A stretch of 10,406 bases of DNA from an uncultured Sphingomonadales bacterium (GCA_903828025.1 CAIKKO010000302.1:1-10406), one strand, 5' to 3'; positions 1 to 9,916 are shown, counted from the stretch's first letter. Notes: generated from the sequence alone by a model not told the origin. Made by a program: numbers and translations.

Positions 1-3075
<3,075 letters not shown>

Positions 3076-3105
3076 TCCCAAGCCTCGGCCCACACTGAGC
3101 AACAG

Positions 3106-3137
3106 GCCCCGCCGGTGCAAACCGGCGGGGCTTTTTT
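3106..3137 (+). terminator. Rho-independent terminator of the rpoBC operon
   Basis: A perfect 11-bp stem (3106-3116 pairing with 3121-3131; first arm GCCCCGCCGGT) is closed by a GCAA tetraloop of the stable GNRA class and followed by six T at 3132-3137. It begins 30 nt after the rpoC stop codon. The T tract lies only on the plus-strand side, so it works for rpoC and not for leftward transcription. Confidence 0.96.
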
Positions 3138-3165
3138 CTGACTCTCCGAGACTGCGCTACGTATT

Positions 3166-3184
3166 CTTCGCAGCGGCAGCGAAG
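3166..3184. repeat. Short inverted repeat upstream of the chemoreceptor
   Basis: CTTCGC (3166-3171) and GCGAAG (3179-3184) form a 6-bp inverted repeat with a 7-nt spacer, in the 124-nt stretch between the rpoC terminator and the chemoreceptor start. The same stretch carries two copies of GCGCTACG (3154-3161 and 3205-3212). Either could be a regulator site, but repeats this short arise by chance in GC-rich DNA. I see no clear -35/-10 pair here. Confidence 0.25.
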
Positions 3185-3261
3185 GCCAGCTGGCAAGGCG
3201 GGGGGCGCTACGAACCATACCGAGGCCGCACGTCCTGCGCGGCCGGGTAAGGAACCTTGGC

Positions 3262-5061
3262 ATGCTCAGCCACAAGGCGCGCAGCGGCGCGCGGCTTCTG
3301 ATCGGTCTCGTGCTGGCGATCATCGTGCTGGCGTCGGCGGTCGTTTATGGCATCCGCGCCGGTGGGCCGCTCACGCAAGGGGCTGCGCTGCAGGACGAAC
3401 TGCTTGCGGACGTGCTCCCGCCTCCGGCCTTTGTGGTCGAACCTTATCTCAACGCCGCACTGATCGTGCATGATCCGGATCGCGCAGGGCCGCAGCTTGC
3501 CGAGCTCAAGGACGAGCGCGCCGAGTTCGAGGCGCGCAAGCAGTACTGGAAGGATGCCAATCTGCCGCAACAGCTGCGCCCGGCGGTCAACGACACGATC
3601 GCGGCGGCCGACCGGTTCTGGCAGATCATGGATTCGCGCTTCCTGCCAGCGGTGAGCAGCGGCAACCGCCCGGCCATCGAGGAGGCTTTCAGCATGGGGC
3701 TGGGGCCGATCTATCAGGTGCAGCGCGGGCAGGTCCGCACTCTGGTCGCGCTATCCCGTGCCTATAGCGCCCAAACCGGCCGCACCAATGCCAACCTTGC
3801 CGAGCTTGCGCTTGTCGGCCTTGGCACTTTGGCGCTGCTGCTGCTGGGCCTGATCCTGTGGAGTGCCCGCATGGCGCAGCGGCTGGTGGTCAAACCGCTG
3901 GTCGAAACGGCCAGCGCGATGGAGCGCATGGCGGGCGGCGATGTCGGCTTCGTGATCGAAGGCACCGAGCGCGGGGACGAGATCGGCCAGGTGGCCCGGG
4001 CGATGCAGGTGTTCCGCGCAGCCGAAAGCGCGCGCCGTCAGGCTTCGGCAGAGCAGGAGGCCGTGGTCACCGCGCTGTCGTCAGGCCTTGCCCGGCTTGC
4101 GCACAAGGATCTGGAGCATCGGCTCGAACAGGCTTTCCCGCCGAGTTACGAAGCGCTCCGTCAGAATTACAACGCGGCGGTCGATGCGCTGGCCAACGCC
4201 ATGCGGACCGTGCGGGTGGGCACGGCCAACGTTCAGGGCAGCATCGCGGAAATCGGCGCTGCCGCCGATGATCTAGCCTTGCGCAACGAATCGCAGGCCT
4301 CGCGCATCGCCGAAACCGCCCGCGCCATGGATTCGGTTACGGCCATCGTGCAGGAAACCGCCAAGAGCGCGCAGGCGGTCAGCCAGACGATCACGGCAGC
4401 CGACCGCGAAGCCAGCGAAGGCGGCGAAGTGGTGCGCCGCGCGATTGCGGCGATGGCGGCGATCGAAGCCTCCGCGCAGGAAATCGGCCAGATCATCACC
4501 GTGATTGACGGCATCGCCTTCCAGACCAATCTGCTGGCGCTCAACGCCGGGGTCGAAGCGGCCCGCGCGGGTGAGGCGGGCAAGGGCTTCGCCGTGGTCG
4601 CCACCGAAGTGCGCGCGCTGGCGCAGCGCTCGGCCGATGCGGCGCAGAGCATCAAGGCGCTGATCACCACCAGCGGCGAACAGGTTGCCGACGGGGTGAG
4701 TCTGGTCAGCGAGAGCGGCACCAAGCTGGGCGGGATCGTGCGCCGCATCAGCGAAATCAGCGCGCTGATCGGGGATATCGCCGGGTCCGCCTCGCGCCAG
4801 GCCGAAAGCCTGATCCAGGTCAACGGCGCGATGGGCGAGATGGACCGCATGACCCAGCAGAACGCGGCGATGGTCGAGCAATCCTCGGCAGCGACCCGCA
4901 GCCTTTCCTCCGAAGCGGTGCGGCTGAGCGAACTGGTCGCGACATTCCGCACGCGCGATACCGCGAACCGCCCGGCAGCCGTGGCCGCGCCGGAGAACCT
5001 GCGCCGCCGGTCAGCGCTGGACAAAGCCCAAACGCCGACCCGGCTGGCGCTGGCGAGTTAA
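3262..5061 (+). CDS. Methyl-accepting chemotaxis protein (orphan transmembrane chemoreceptor)
   Basis: This 599-residue receptor would sense an extracytoplasmic or membrane signal and control CheA through CheW. Order of parts: first membrane helix at about 11-32; periplasmic domain at about 33-182, of no family I can name, with a VLPPPAFVVEPYL stretch near 51-63; second membrane helix at about 183-203; HAMP at about 204-253; a second HAMP-like helical segment at about 270-315 (LARLAHKDLEHRLEQ); and the cytoplasmic coiled-coil signalling domain at about 318-565. The hairpin tip that contacts CheA/CheW is intact at about 414-445 (IDGIAFQTNLLALNAG, then EAARAGEAGKGFAVVA). The C-terminus (RLALAS) lacks an NWETF-type CheR/CheB docking pentapeptide. 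Start: ATG 3262 follows AAGGA (3249-3253) with 8-nt spacing. No che or flagellar gene lies beside it, so its signalling partners must be elsewhere. The ligand cannot be inferred from the sequence. Confidence 0.95.
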   Translation: MLSHKARSGARLLIGLVLAIIVLASAVVYGIRAGGPLTQGAALQDELLADVLPPPAFVVEPYLNAALIVHDPDRAGPQLAELKDERAEFEARKQYWKDANLPQQLRPAVNDTIAAADRFWQIMDSRFLPAVSSGNRPAIEEAFSMGLGPIYQVQRGQVRTLVALSRAYSAQTGRTNANLAELALVGLGTLALLLLGLILWSARMAQRLVVKPLVETASAMERMAGGDVGFVIEGTERGDEIGQVARAMQVFRAAESARRQASAEQEAVVTALSSGLARLAHKDLEHRLEQAFPPSYEALRQNYNAAVDALANAMRTVRVGTANVQGSIAEIGAAADDLALRNESQASRIAETARAMDSVTAIVQETAKSAQAVSQTITAADREASEGGEVVRRAIAAMAAIEASAQEIGQIITVIDGIAFQTNLLALNAGVEAARAGEAGKGFAVVATEVRALAQRSADAAQSIKALITTSGEQVADGVSLVSESGTKLGGIVRRISEISALIGDIAGSASRQAESLIQVNGAMGEMDRMTQQNAAMVEQSSAATRSLSSEAVRLSELVATFRTRDTANRPAAVAAPENLRRRSALDKAQTPTRLALAS

Positions 5062-5066
5062 ACCCC

Positions 5067-6059
5067 TCAGCGCGGGCGGCGGTGTTCGCCCTTGACCCAG
5101 CGCACGGTGCCCGAACTGGCGCGCATGACCACGCTTTCGGTGGTCATCACGCCGTCCTTGCGCACTTTGACCCCGGCGAGCAGCGACCCGTCGGTCACGC
5201 CCGTCGCGGCAAAGATGCAATCGCCCTTGGCCAGTTCCTTGAGGTCATAGACCTTGTTCAGATCGGTGATGCCCCACTTGTAGGCGCGCTGCTTCTCGTC
5301 TTCGTTGCGGAACAGCAGGCGGCCCTTGAACTGCCCGCCGACGCAGCGCAGCGCAGCGGCGGCCAGCACGCCTTCGGGTGCGCCGCCGGTGCCCATGTAG
5401 AGGTCGATGCCGGTGTCGTCGTTGGTCACCGCGATCACGCCCGCCACGTCACCATCGGGGATCAGGCTGATGCCGCAGCCCAGACCGCGCAGCTCGGCGA
5501 TCAGATCGGCGTGGCGCGGCCGGTCGAGCACGCAGACGATGATGTCTTCGGGCTTCACGCCCTTGGCGGCGGCCACTGCCTTGACGTTTTCGGTGGGGCT
5601 GCGGTTGAGGTCGATGATGCCATCGGGATAGCCCGGGCCGACCGCCAGCTTGTCCATATAGACGTCGGGCGCGTTGAGCAGGCCGCCCTCTTCGGCCACA
5701 GCCAGCACGGCGAGCGCGTTGGGGCCGGCCTTGGCGGTGATCGTGGTGCCTTCGAGCGGATCGAGCGCGATGTCGATCTTGGGGCCCTTGCCCGGCGCCG
5801 CGCCGACTTTCTCACCGATATAGAGCATCGGGGCCTCGTCGCGCTCACCCTCGCCGATCACGACGGTGCCGTCCATGTACAGCTCGTTGAAGGCGGCGCG
5901 CATCGCTTCGACAGCGGCGGCATCGGCGGCCTTCTCGTCACCGCGCCCGATGAGCCGGGATGCGCCGATGGCGGCGGCTTCGGTCACGCGCACCATTTCG
6001 AGCACGAGGACGCGGTCCAGGACTTGGGAGGCGGCGGTTTCGGGGCGAGCTTCGGTCAC
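5067..6059 (-). CDS. glpX: Fructose-1,6-bisphosphatase class II (GlpX)
   Basis: It hydrolyses fructose 1,6-bisphosphate to fructose 6-phosphate and phosphate, the committed step of gluconeogenesis, in the cytoplasm and with divalent metal. From the GTG start it is 330 residues, normal for the family. Family motifs seen: VTEAAAIGASRLIGRGD (25-41), GEGERDEAPMLYIGEKVG (69-86), the metal-binding DPLEGTT (100-106; D100 and E103 match known ligand positions of E. coli GlpX), and GTGGAPEGVLAA (223-234). Start choice: GTG at 6059-6057 has an AAGGAG ribosome site 5 nt upstream. The frame stays open to 6218, but the extra residues look unlike the family N-terminus. The TGA stop is 5 nt from the stop of the converging chemoreceptor gene. 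It starts 58 nt from the divergent exported-protein gene. In many alphaproteobacteria glpX directly follows hom; here an opposite-strand gene separates them. Confidence 0.97.
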   Translation of the reverse strand: MTEARPETAASQVLDRVLVLEMVRVTEAAAIGASRLIGRGDEKAADAAAVEAMRAAFNELYMDGTVVIGEGERDEAPMLYIGEKVGAAPGKGPKIDIALDPLEGTTITAKAGPNALAVLAVAEEGGLLNAPDVYMDKLAVGPGYPDGIIDLNRSPTENVKAVAAAKGVKPEDIIVCVLDRPRHADLIAELRGLGCGISLIPDGDVAGVIAVTNDDTGIDLYMGTGGAPEGVLAAAALRCVGGQFKGRLLFRNEDEKQRAYKWGITDLNKVYDLKELAKGDCIFAATGVTDGSLLAGVKVRKDGVMTTESVVMRASSGTVRWVKGEHRRPR

Positions 6060-6064
6060 GTTGA

Positions 6065-6070
6065 CTCCTT
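6065..6070 (-). promoter_or_regulatory. Ribosome binding site fixing the GTG start of glpX
   Basis: Read on the minus strand, AAGGAG is followed by TCAAC and then GTG. This near-perfect anti-16S match at 5-nt spacing is the reason for choosing the GTG over upstream starts in the same open frame. Confidence 0.85.
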
Positions 6071-6104
6071 GGGCTGCTTGGCGGAAGTAGCACGGCCCTA
6101 GACG

Positions 6105-6109
6105 GGAGG
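6105..6109 (+). promoter_or_regulatory. Ribosome binding site for the TTG start at 6118
   Basis: GGAGG lies 8 nt before the TTG at 6118. The ATG at 6110 is in another frame and directly abuts this site, too close to use it. The site therefore supports the TTG, which restores a complete signal peptide. Confidence 0.75.
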
Positions 6110-6117
6110 ATGCACGG

Positions 6118-6612
6118 TTGTCGAGGCACGGTTTTCTGCTTCTTGCGGTGTTGGGCGCATTCCTATGCGCCGCTATGCCGATTGGGGCCGCGTGGGCGCA
6201 GGAAGCATCCACCGCCATGGCCCCGGACCAGGCTGGCGAATCGGTTGCTACCGCCTCATCAGACGCTCAGACCGAGGCGAACGCCGCGATTGCACAGCGC
6301 CTGCTGCACGGCGCGCAGAAGCCGCGCTGCGGGGTGCCCGGCCCGGACGGCTCCATCGTGGTCTGCGGCGGGCGCGAGGCGAACGACAAGGAACGCCTGC
6401 CGCTGCGGGACGACCTCGAATCGGCCCATTCGACCAAGGACGGATTGCCGCGCGCGCCCAATATCAGCGGCTTGCCCGATTGCAGCCGGGGCTGCATCGG
6501 CTTTGGCGGAGTGCCGCCGCCGATGTACTACTTCGATATCACCAAGCTGCCCGAGGCACCGCCCGATTCGGACGCCGACAAGATCGCGCGCGGGGAGATT
6601 CGCGCGCCGTAG
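6118..6612 (+). CDS. Small exported protein of unknown function (sphingomonad-type, Cys-containing)
   Basis: This is a 164-residue protein starting at TTG 6118. The N-terminus is a convincing Sec signal peptide (charged MSRHG, hydrophobic core FLLLAVLGAFLCAAMPIGAA, then AWAQ before the likely cleavage near residue 28), so it should be periplasmic or exported. The mature part has four cysteines in two pairs, in PRCGVPGPDGSIVVCGGRE and in LPDCSRGCIGFGG, followed by a proline-rich PPPMYYFD segment and a polar tail. The IVVCG.R motif recalls a group of small uncharacterised exported proteins I associate with Sphingomonadales; that is recollection, not a search result. Four cysteines in an exported protein could form disulfides. 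It is divergent from glpX (58 nt) and converges on hom (6 nt between stops), and its codon use matches its neighbours. An internal ATG at 6175 would cut off most of the signal peptide and is less likely. The function is unknown. Confidence 0.8.
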   Translation: MSRHGFLLLAVLGAFLCAAMPIGAAWAQEASTAMAPDQAGESVATASSDAQTEANAAIAQRLLHGAQKPRCGVPGPDGSIVVCGGREANDKERLPLRDDLESAHSTKDGLPRAPNISGLPDCSRGCIGFGGVPPPMYYFDITKLPEAPPDSDADKIARGEIRAP

Positions 6613-6618
6613 AGGGAC

Positions 6619-7935
6619 TTAGTCCTCCAGAATATGCATCACCAGCGGCGGCGCGCCCAAGCTGGGCGAGCCATCGAGCAGGCGCAAGGCCTCGGCAATC
6701 GCGCTTTCCGGGCCTTCGTGCGTGACAATCGCCACCAGCACCTGATCGGCGCTGCCGATCGCGGCGCGGCCTTTCTGGATCAGGCTCTCGATCGAAACCC
6801 CGGCATCGCGCATCGCTGCGGTGATTTCCGCCAGCACGCCGGGCTTGTCCGCCACGGTGAACCGCAGATAGGCCTTGCCGGTGCGGTGCCCGGTTGCGGC
6901 CGGAGCCGCCGCTTCAAGCTCGGCCGCCGGGATCGAGAACGGTGCGCCGATATCCCCGCGCGCGATGTCGATCAGGTCGGCGACCACCGCGCTGGCCGTC
7001 GGCCCATCGCCCGCGCCTGCGCCCTGAAACAGCAGCCGACCCACGAAATTGCCTTCCGCCACCACCGCATTGGTCGCGCCGTCGACATGCGCCAGCGGGT
7101 GATCGCGGTGGACCAGCATCGGGTGGACGCGCTGGAACAGGCGGCGCTCGCCCGCCGCGTCCACTTCGGTTTCAGCCATGCCGATCAGGCGGATATAATA
7201 GCCCAGCGCATCGGCCTCGGCGATATCGGCGGCCAGCACGCGGCGGATGCCAGTGGCGGCGACCGGCTTGAAATCAATCGCGGTGCCGAACGCGATGCTG
7301 GAAAGGATGGCCAGCTTGTGCGCCGCGTCGATGCCGTCGATGTCGAACGAGGGATCACTTTCGGCATAGCCCTTGGCTTGCGCTTCGGCGAGCACATCGG
7401 CGAAATCGCGGCCGGTATCCTCCATGGTCGAGAGGATGTAATTGCAGGTGCCGTTGAGAATGCCATAGACGCGGTCGATGTGGTTGGCCGCCGCGCCTTC
7501 CTTGAGCGCCTTGATCACCGGGATGCCGCCCGCCACCGCTGCTTCGAACTTGAGCGCGACTTTGGCCGCTTCAGCCTTGGTCGCCAGCTCCAGCCCGTGG
7601 TGCGCGATCATCGCCTTGTTCGCGGTGACGAGCGCCTTGCCCGCCTCGAACGTGGTGCGCGCCAGTGCCAGTGCGGGGCCATCCGCGCCGCCGACCAGTT
7701 CGACCACGACATCGACATCGGGCCGCTCGCCCAGAATCACCATGTCGTCTTCCCAGGCAAAGCCCGAAAGGTCGACGCCGCGGTCCTTGCTGCGGTTGCG
7801 CGCGCTGATCGCGGTGATCGTGATCGGCCGTCCGGCCCGGCGCGCAATCAGCGCGGCATTGGCTTCCAGCAGCCGGATCACGCCGCCGCCAACAGTGCCA
7901 AGGCCGGCCAGCGCGATGCGCAAAGGTTCGCTCAT
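6619..7935 (-). CDS. hom: Homoserine dehydrogenase (with C-terminal ACT domain)
   Basis: It reduces aspartate 4-semialdehyde to homoserine with NAD(P)H, the branch point toward threonine, isoleucine and methionine. The 438 residues are normal for the monofunctional, ACT-containing form. Seen in order: the Rossmann nucleotide-binding loop GLGTVGGGV (11-19); ANKAMIAHHG (105-114); the catalytic-domain stretch GGIPVIKALKEG (136-147) and ILNGTCNYILS (159-169); the family signature AKGYAESDPSFDIDGIDAAHK (187-207) with the conserved lysine K207; and an ACT domain at about 355-430, which in this family usually mediates threonine feedback. Start: ATG 7935 has GGGGA 5 nt upstream and sits just before the conserved IALAGLGTVG; a TTG at 7950 is an alternative with no visible ribosome site. 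It lies 73 nt downstream of a same-strand exported-protein gene and may share its transcript. Its TAA stop is 6 nt from the stop of the converging small gene. Confidence 0.97.
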   Translation of the reverse strand: MSEPLRIALAGLGTVGGGVIRLLEANAALIARRAGRPITITAISARNRSKDRGVDLSGFAWEDDMVILGERPDVDVVVELVGGADGPALALARTTFEAGKALVTANKAMIAHHGLELATKAEAAKVALKFEAAVAGGIPVIKALKEGAAANHIDRVYGILNGTCNYILSTMEDTGRDFADVLAEAQAKGYAESDPSFDIDGIDAAHKLAILSSIAFGTAIDFKPVAATGIRRVLAADIAEADALGYYIRLIGMAETEVDAAGERRLFQRVHPMLVHRDHPLAHVDGATNAVVAEGNFVGRLLFQGAGAGDGPTASAVVADLIDIARGDIGAPFSIPAAELEAAAPAATGHRTGKAYLRFTVADKPGVLAEITAAMRDAGVSIESLIQKGRAAIGSADQVLVAIVTHEGPESAIAEALRLLDGSPSLGAPPLVMHILED

Positions 7936-8008
7936 GATGATCCCCGTCAAGTCTTATGCCGCGCCTTAGGGGAGCTGATGGGCCCTCGCAACCAGTGGCG
8001 TGCAAACC

Positions 8009-8902
8009 CTAAGTCGCGCTGCGCTTGCGGGTGCAGGGGCCAAGGTCGGCCAGCACGCGCGCATAATCTTCGGCGGCCACGCGCCGGTCCGCAGCGGTGC
8101 CCGAGATGTTGGCGTGCGCGGGCATGCGCTGGGGCAACCCGCAGGCGAGCCGGTACCAGGCCAGCGTGGCGGGCAGCGGCGGCCGGGCGGACGAATCGAC
8201 AATCTCGGTAAAGCTGACCCCCCAAGTCGTCGGCTGGTCGGGGCGGCGCAGCACGGAAATTGAAACCGGCGCGCCGGTGGCGGTGGCGAGGAACAACTGG
8301 GTTTCGCCCTCGCCCGCCAGATTTCCCGCGACATGCAGCACTTCGCGCAGCGTGGTGATGGCAGGCGGGGCATCCGGGCGAGTCGTCTCGGTCAGGATCG
8401 CCCTGAGAGTGGCCTCACGCGCGCTCGTTGCCGCCAGCATCGCATCGGGCGCGACCAGCTGCAGCTCGCCGGGCCGATCGGGCACCGTTCTGGCCAGCAC
8501 GAGGACTTCGGTCCGGTTCAGTTTCGGCGGCTTGCCGCGAGCGTCCAGCAGCACGTCGGCCAGGAACTGGATCGATTCGCCCAGATCCGGCCCGATCAGC
8601 AGCGCGGACGTGCGCGCCTCGATGTAAAATCTGGCCCGTCCCGCCGCGAGACCGGGGGCTTCTTCGGGCTTGAGCCGCACGGCTTTGCGCACTTGCGCCC
8701 GCACAACCACCTCGGCTGGGAGGGCAAGGTCGACAAGGTCGGCATAGGCATAGTCCGAATCGGGCTGCAGCGCCGGGGCAATCGCCTCGGGCAAAGCGGT
8801 TTCCTGTCCGTAGGTTGCGCCTGCGGGGGCGAGGCACAGCAGGCCCGCACCCAGCAGACAGGCCCCGATCCTGCGGGCGGAAAGACGGGAAAGATGCAGC
8901 AT
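8009..8902 (-). CDS. Exported protein of unknown function, conserved-looking, upstream of hom
   Basis: This 297-residue protein is not a family I can name. The N-terminus MLHLSRLSARRIGACLLGAG... to about residue 33 looks like a Sec signal peptide (arginines, then the hydrophobic stretch LLGAGLLCLAPAGA), so the mature protein is probably periplasmic. C23 is not in a lipobox. The mature part contains YAYADLVDLA (51-60), RFYIEART (91-98), LLDARGKPPKLNR (118-130), a GEGETQLFL stretch (197-205) and WGVSFTEIVD (227-236), with two cysteines near the end (C254, C290) that could pair. I recall similar proteins in sphingomonads, always hypothetical. Start ATG 8902 has AAGGA 7 nt upstream. The stop is 73 nt before hom, so co-transcription is plausible, but a link to amino-acid synthesis is not evident. 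It is divergent from tonB across 354 nt. The CDS call is firm; the function is unknown. Confidence 0.88.
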   Translation of the reverse strand: MLHLSRLSARRIGACLLGAGLLCLAPAGATYGQETALPEAIAPALQPDSDYAYADLVDLALPAEVVVRAQVRKAVRLKPEEAPGLAAGRARFYIEARTSALLIGPDLGESIQFLADVLLDARGKPPKLNRTEVLVLARTVPDRPGELQLVAPDAMLAATSAREATLRAILTETTRPDAPPAITTLREVLHVAGNLAGEGETQLFLATATGAPVSISVLRRPDQPTTWGVSFTEIVDSSARPPLPATLAWYRLACGLPQRMPAHANISGTAADRRVAAEDYARVLADLGPCTRKRSAT

Positions 8903-9256
8903 TCAAGGGTCCTTGTGTCTCGGGCACCGGCCGGGCCGGGCATCTCGGCATGTTTCAAGCAGCGGAACTGTGAATTGAAGGTTGACCGATAAAGCATTTG
9001 CGCGGCTTTGGCTTCGGCGTTAAAGCTCCGGGTTATCGGGTATTTCAACAATGAAAGCTCGAAAAAGCCGTCGCCGGGTTCCTTGCACCCGATGTCGGCG
9101 GACCGGTTTGCCGGCAGGGTGGAATTAAATCGCTGGATTGGCCAATCGCGCTGGATGGGTGATTCCATGCGCGATTCCGTGATGTATGGCGTTGCGTGCA
9201 ATCTCGTATTGCCTGTAACGCGGACCATCGCGGAAGATCAGGAGTTTTGGAGCTGA
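8903..9256. promoter_or_regulatory. Divergent intergenic region between the exported-protein gene and tonB
   Basis: This 354-nt stretch is less GC-rich than its flanks and should hold promoters for both directions. It contains a perfect 12-bp palindrome (9136-9147), short direct repeats around it, and AAGGA for the leftward gene at 8910-8914. For tonB, GGAG (9249-9252) lies 4 nt and AGGAG (9240-9244) 12 nt before the ATG; neither spacing is ideal. TTGACC at 8982-8987 has no matching -10 at 16-18 nt, and I cannot place either promoter confidently. No tRNA or structured RNA was recognised. An 82-codon open frame (9008-9256) ending in TGA right before the tonB ATG lacks the third-position GC bias of the real genes. 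Confidence 0.6.
9136..9147. repeat. Perfect 12-bp palindrome, candidate operator upstream of tonB
   Basis: GATTGGCCAATC is its own reverse complement, centred about 115 nt before the tonB ATG. The octamer CGCTGGAT occurs at 9131-9138, overlapping the palindrome, and again 18 nt on at 9149-9156. GATTCC occurs twice at 9161-9166 and 9173-9178. A dimeric regulator could bind such a site. It does not look like a standard Fur box or an alphaproteobacterial Irr box. Confidence 0.35.
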
Positions 9257-9916
9257 ATGGCATACGCTGACCAACAGATGAGCGGTAACAAGATCACCGC
9301 GCTCATCGTCGTTGCGGTCCTTCATATCATCGTTGGCTACGCTCTGGTGACAGGGCTGGCTTACGAGGCATACAAGAAGGTCAAAGAGGTGACTTCGGCG
9401 GTTAACATCGAAGAAGAGAAACCTCCGGAAACCCCGCCGCCGCCCCCCCCGAAGCCGGACCAGCCGCCGCCACCCATTGTGGCGCCGCCGCCTCCGATTT
9501 CGTTCAACGCGCCTGCGCAACCGCAGATCGAAACCGTGTCTACGCCGCCGCCTCCGGCTCCGGTGTTCACCACGGCTGCGCCTCCGCCGCCTCCGCCTCC
9601 GCCCCCGCCGAGGTTCCAGCCAAAGTCTCCGGCGCCCAAGGGCAGCCCGGCAAACTGGGCGACGTCGAACGACTACCCTTCGCGTGCGTTGCGTGAAGAG
9701 CGGGAAGGAAGCACCGGCTTCCGCGTGACCGTCGGGACAGACGGAAAGGTGACTTCTTGCGAAGTGACCCGGTCCAGCGGCAGCCCCGATCTCGATCAGG
9801 CGACGTGTGACAACGTGCGGCGACGCGCAAGGTTTGCACCTGCGACCGATGGTGAAGGCAAACCGGTAGCGGGTTCCTACGCCAACACGATCCGCTGGGT
9901 CATTCCGAAGGACTGA
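9257..9916 (+). CDS. tonB: Energy transducer TonB
   Basis: TonB spans the periplasm and passes proton-motive force, harvested by ExbB/ExbD, to TonB-dependent outer-membrane receptors. The 219 residues show a short cytoplasmic N-terminus (MAYADQQMSGNK), one membrane anchor at about 13-35 with a histidine (H23) in the position expected for the conserved TonB transmembrane histidine, a long proline-rich spacer at about 56-118 with runs of prolines, and a TonB C-terminal domain at about 137-217 (YPSRALREEREGSTGFRV, then GKVTSCEVTRSSG, ending NTIRWVIP). Cysteines C168 and C184 in that domain could form a periplasmic disulfide. ATG 9257 is preferred over ATG 9278 because MAYADQ matches sphingomonad TonB N-termini as I recall them. 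exbB follows after 100 nt. A run of eight C at 9443-9450 lies inside the proline codons. Confidence 0.95.
   Translation: MAYADQQMSGNKITALIVVAVLHIIVGYALVTGLAYEAYKKVKEVTSAVNIEEEKPPETPPPPPPKPDQPPPPIVAPPPPISFNAPAQPQIETVSTPPPPAPVFTTAAPPPPPPPPPPRFQPKSPAPKGSPANWATSNDYPSRALREEREGSTGFRVTVGTDGKVTSCEVTRSSGSPDLDQATCDNVRRRARFAPATDGEGKPVAGSYANTIRWVIPKD

Noticed and set aside
6061..6089. TTGACT at 6061-6066 as a -35 element for the small exported gene.
   Set aside because: No acceptable -10 hexamer lies 16-18 nt downstream, and the sequence overlaps the complement of the glpX ribosome site.
5082..6101. A 339-codon open frame on the plus strand opposite glpX.
   Set aside because: Its His/Gly/Ala-rich composition is typical of a GC-rich antisense frame, and the opposite strand encodes intact GlpX.
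6613..6628. GGAC-TTA-GTCC hairpin at the junction of the small exported gene and hom, considered as a bidirectional terminator.
   Set aside because: The stem is only 4 bp with a 3-nt loop, and no T tract follows in either direction.
6634..8211. A long open frame on the plus strand (525 codons) opposite hom and part of the upstream gene.
   Set aside because: It is the antisense shadow of strongly GC-biased coding DNA; the minus strand encodes an unmistakable homoserine dehydrogenase. The shadow has no recognisable motif and no ribosome site that I can see.
9192..9219. TTGCGT (9192-9197) and TGTAAC (9214-9219), 16 nt apart, as a tonB promoter.
   Set aside because: The hexamers match the consensus at only about 3 and 4 of 6 positions. 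It is possible but not supportable without a mapped transcription start.
9008..9256. An 82-codon open frame whose TGA directly precedes the tonB ATG, resembling a translationally coupled leader.
   Set aside because: It needs a TTG start without a ribosome site, its third codon positions lack the G/C bias of neighbouring genes, and the protein resembles nothing I know. It is probably open by chance in a promoter region.
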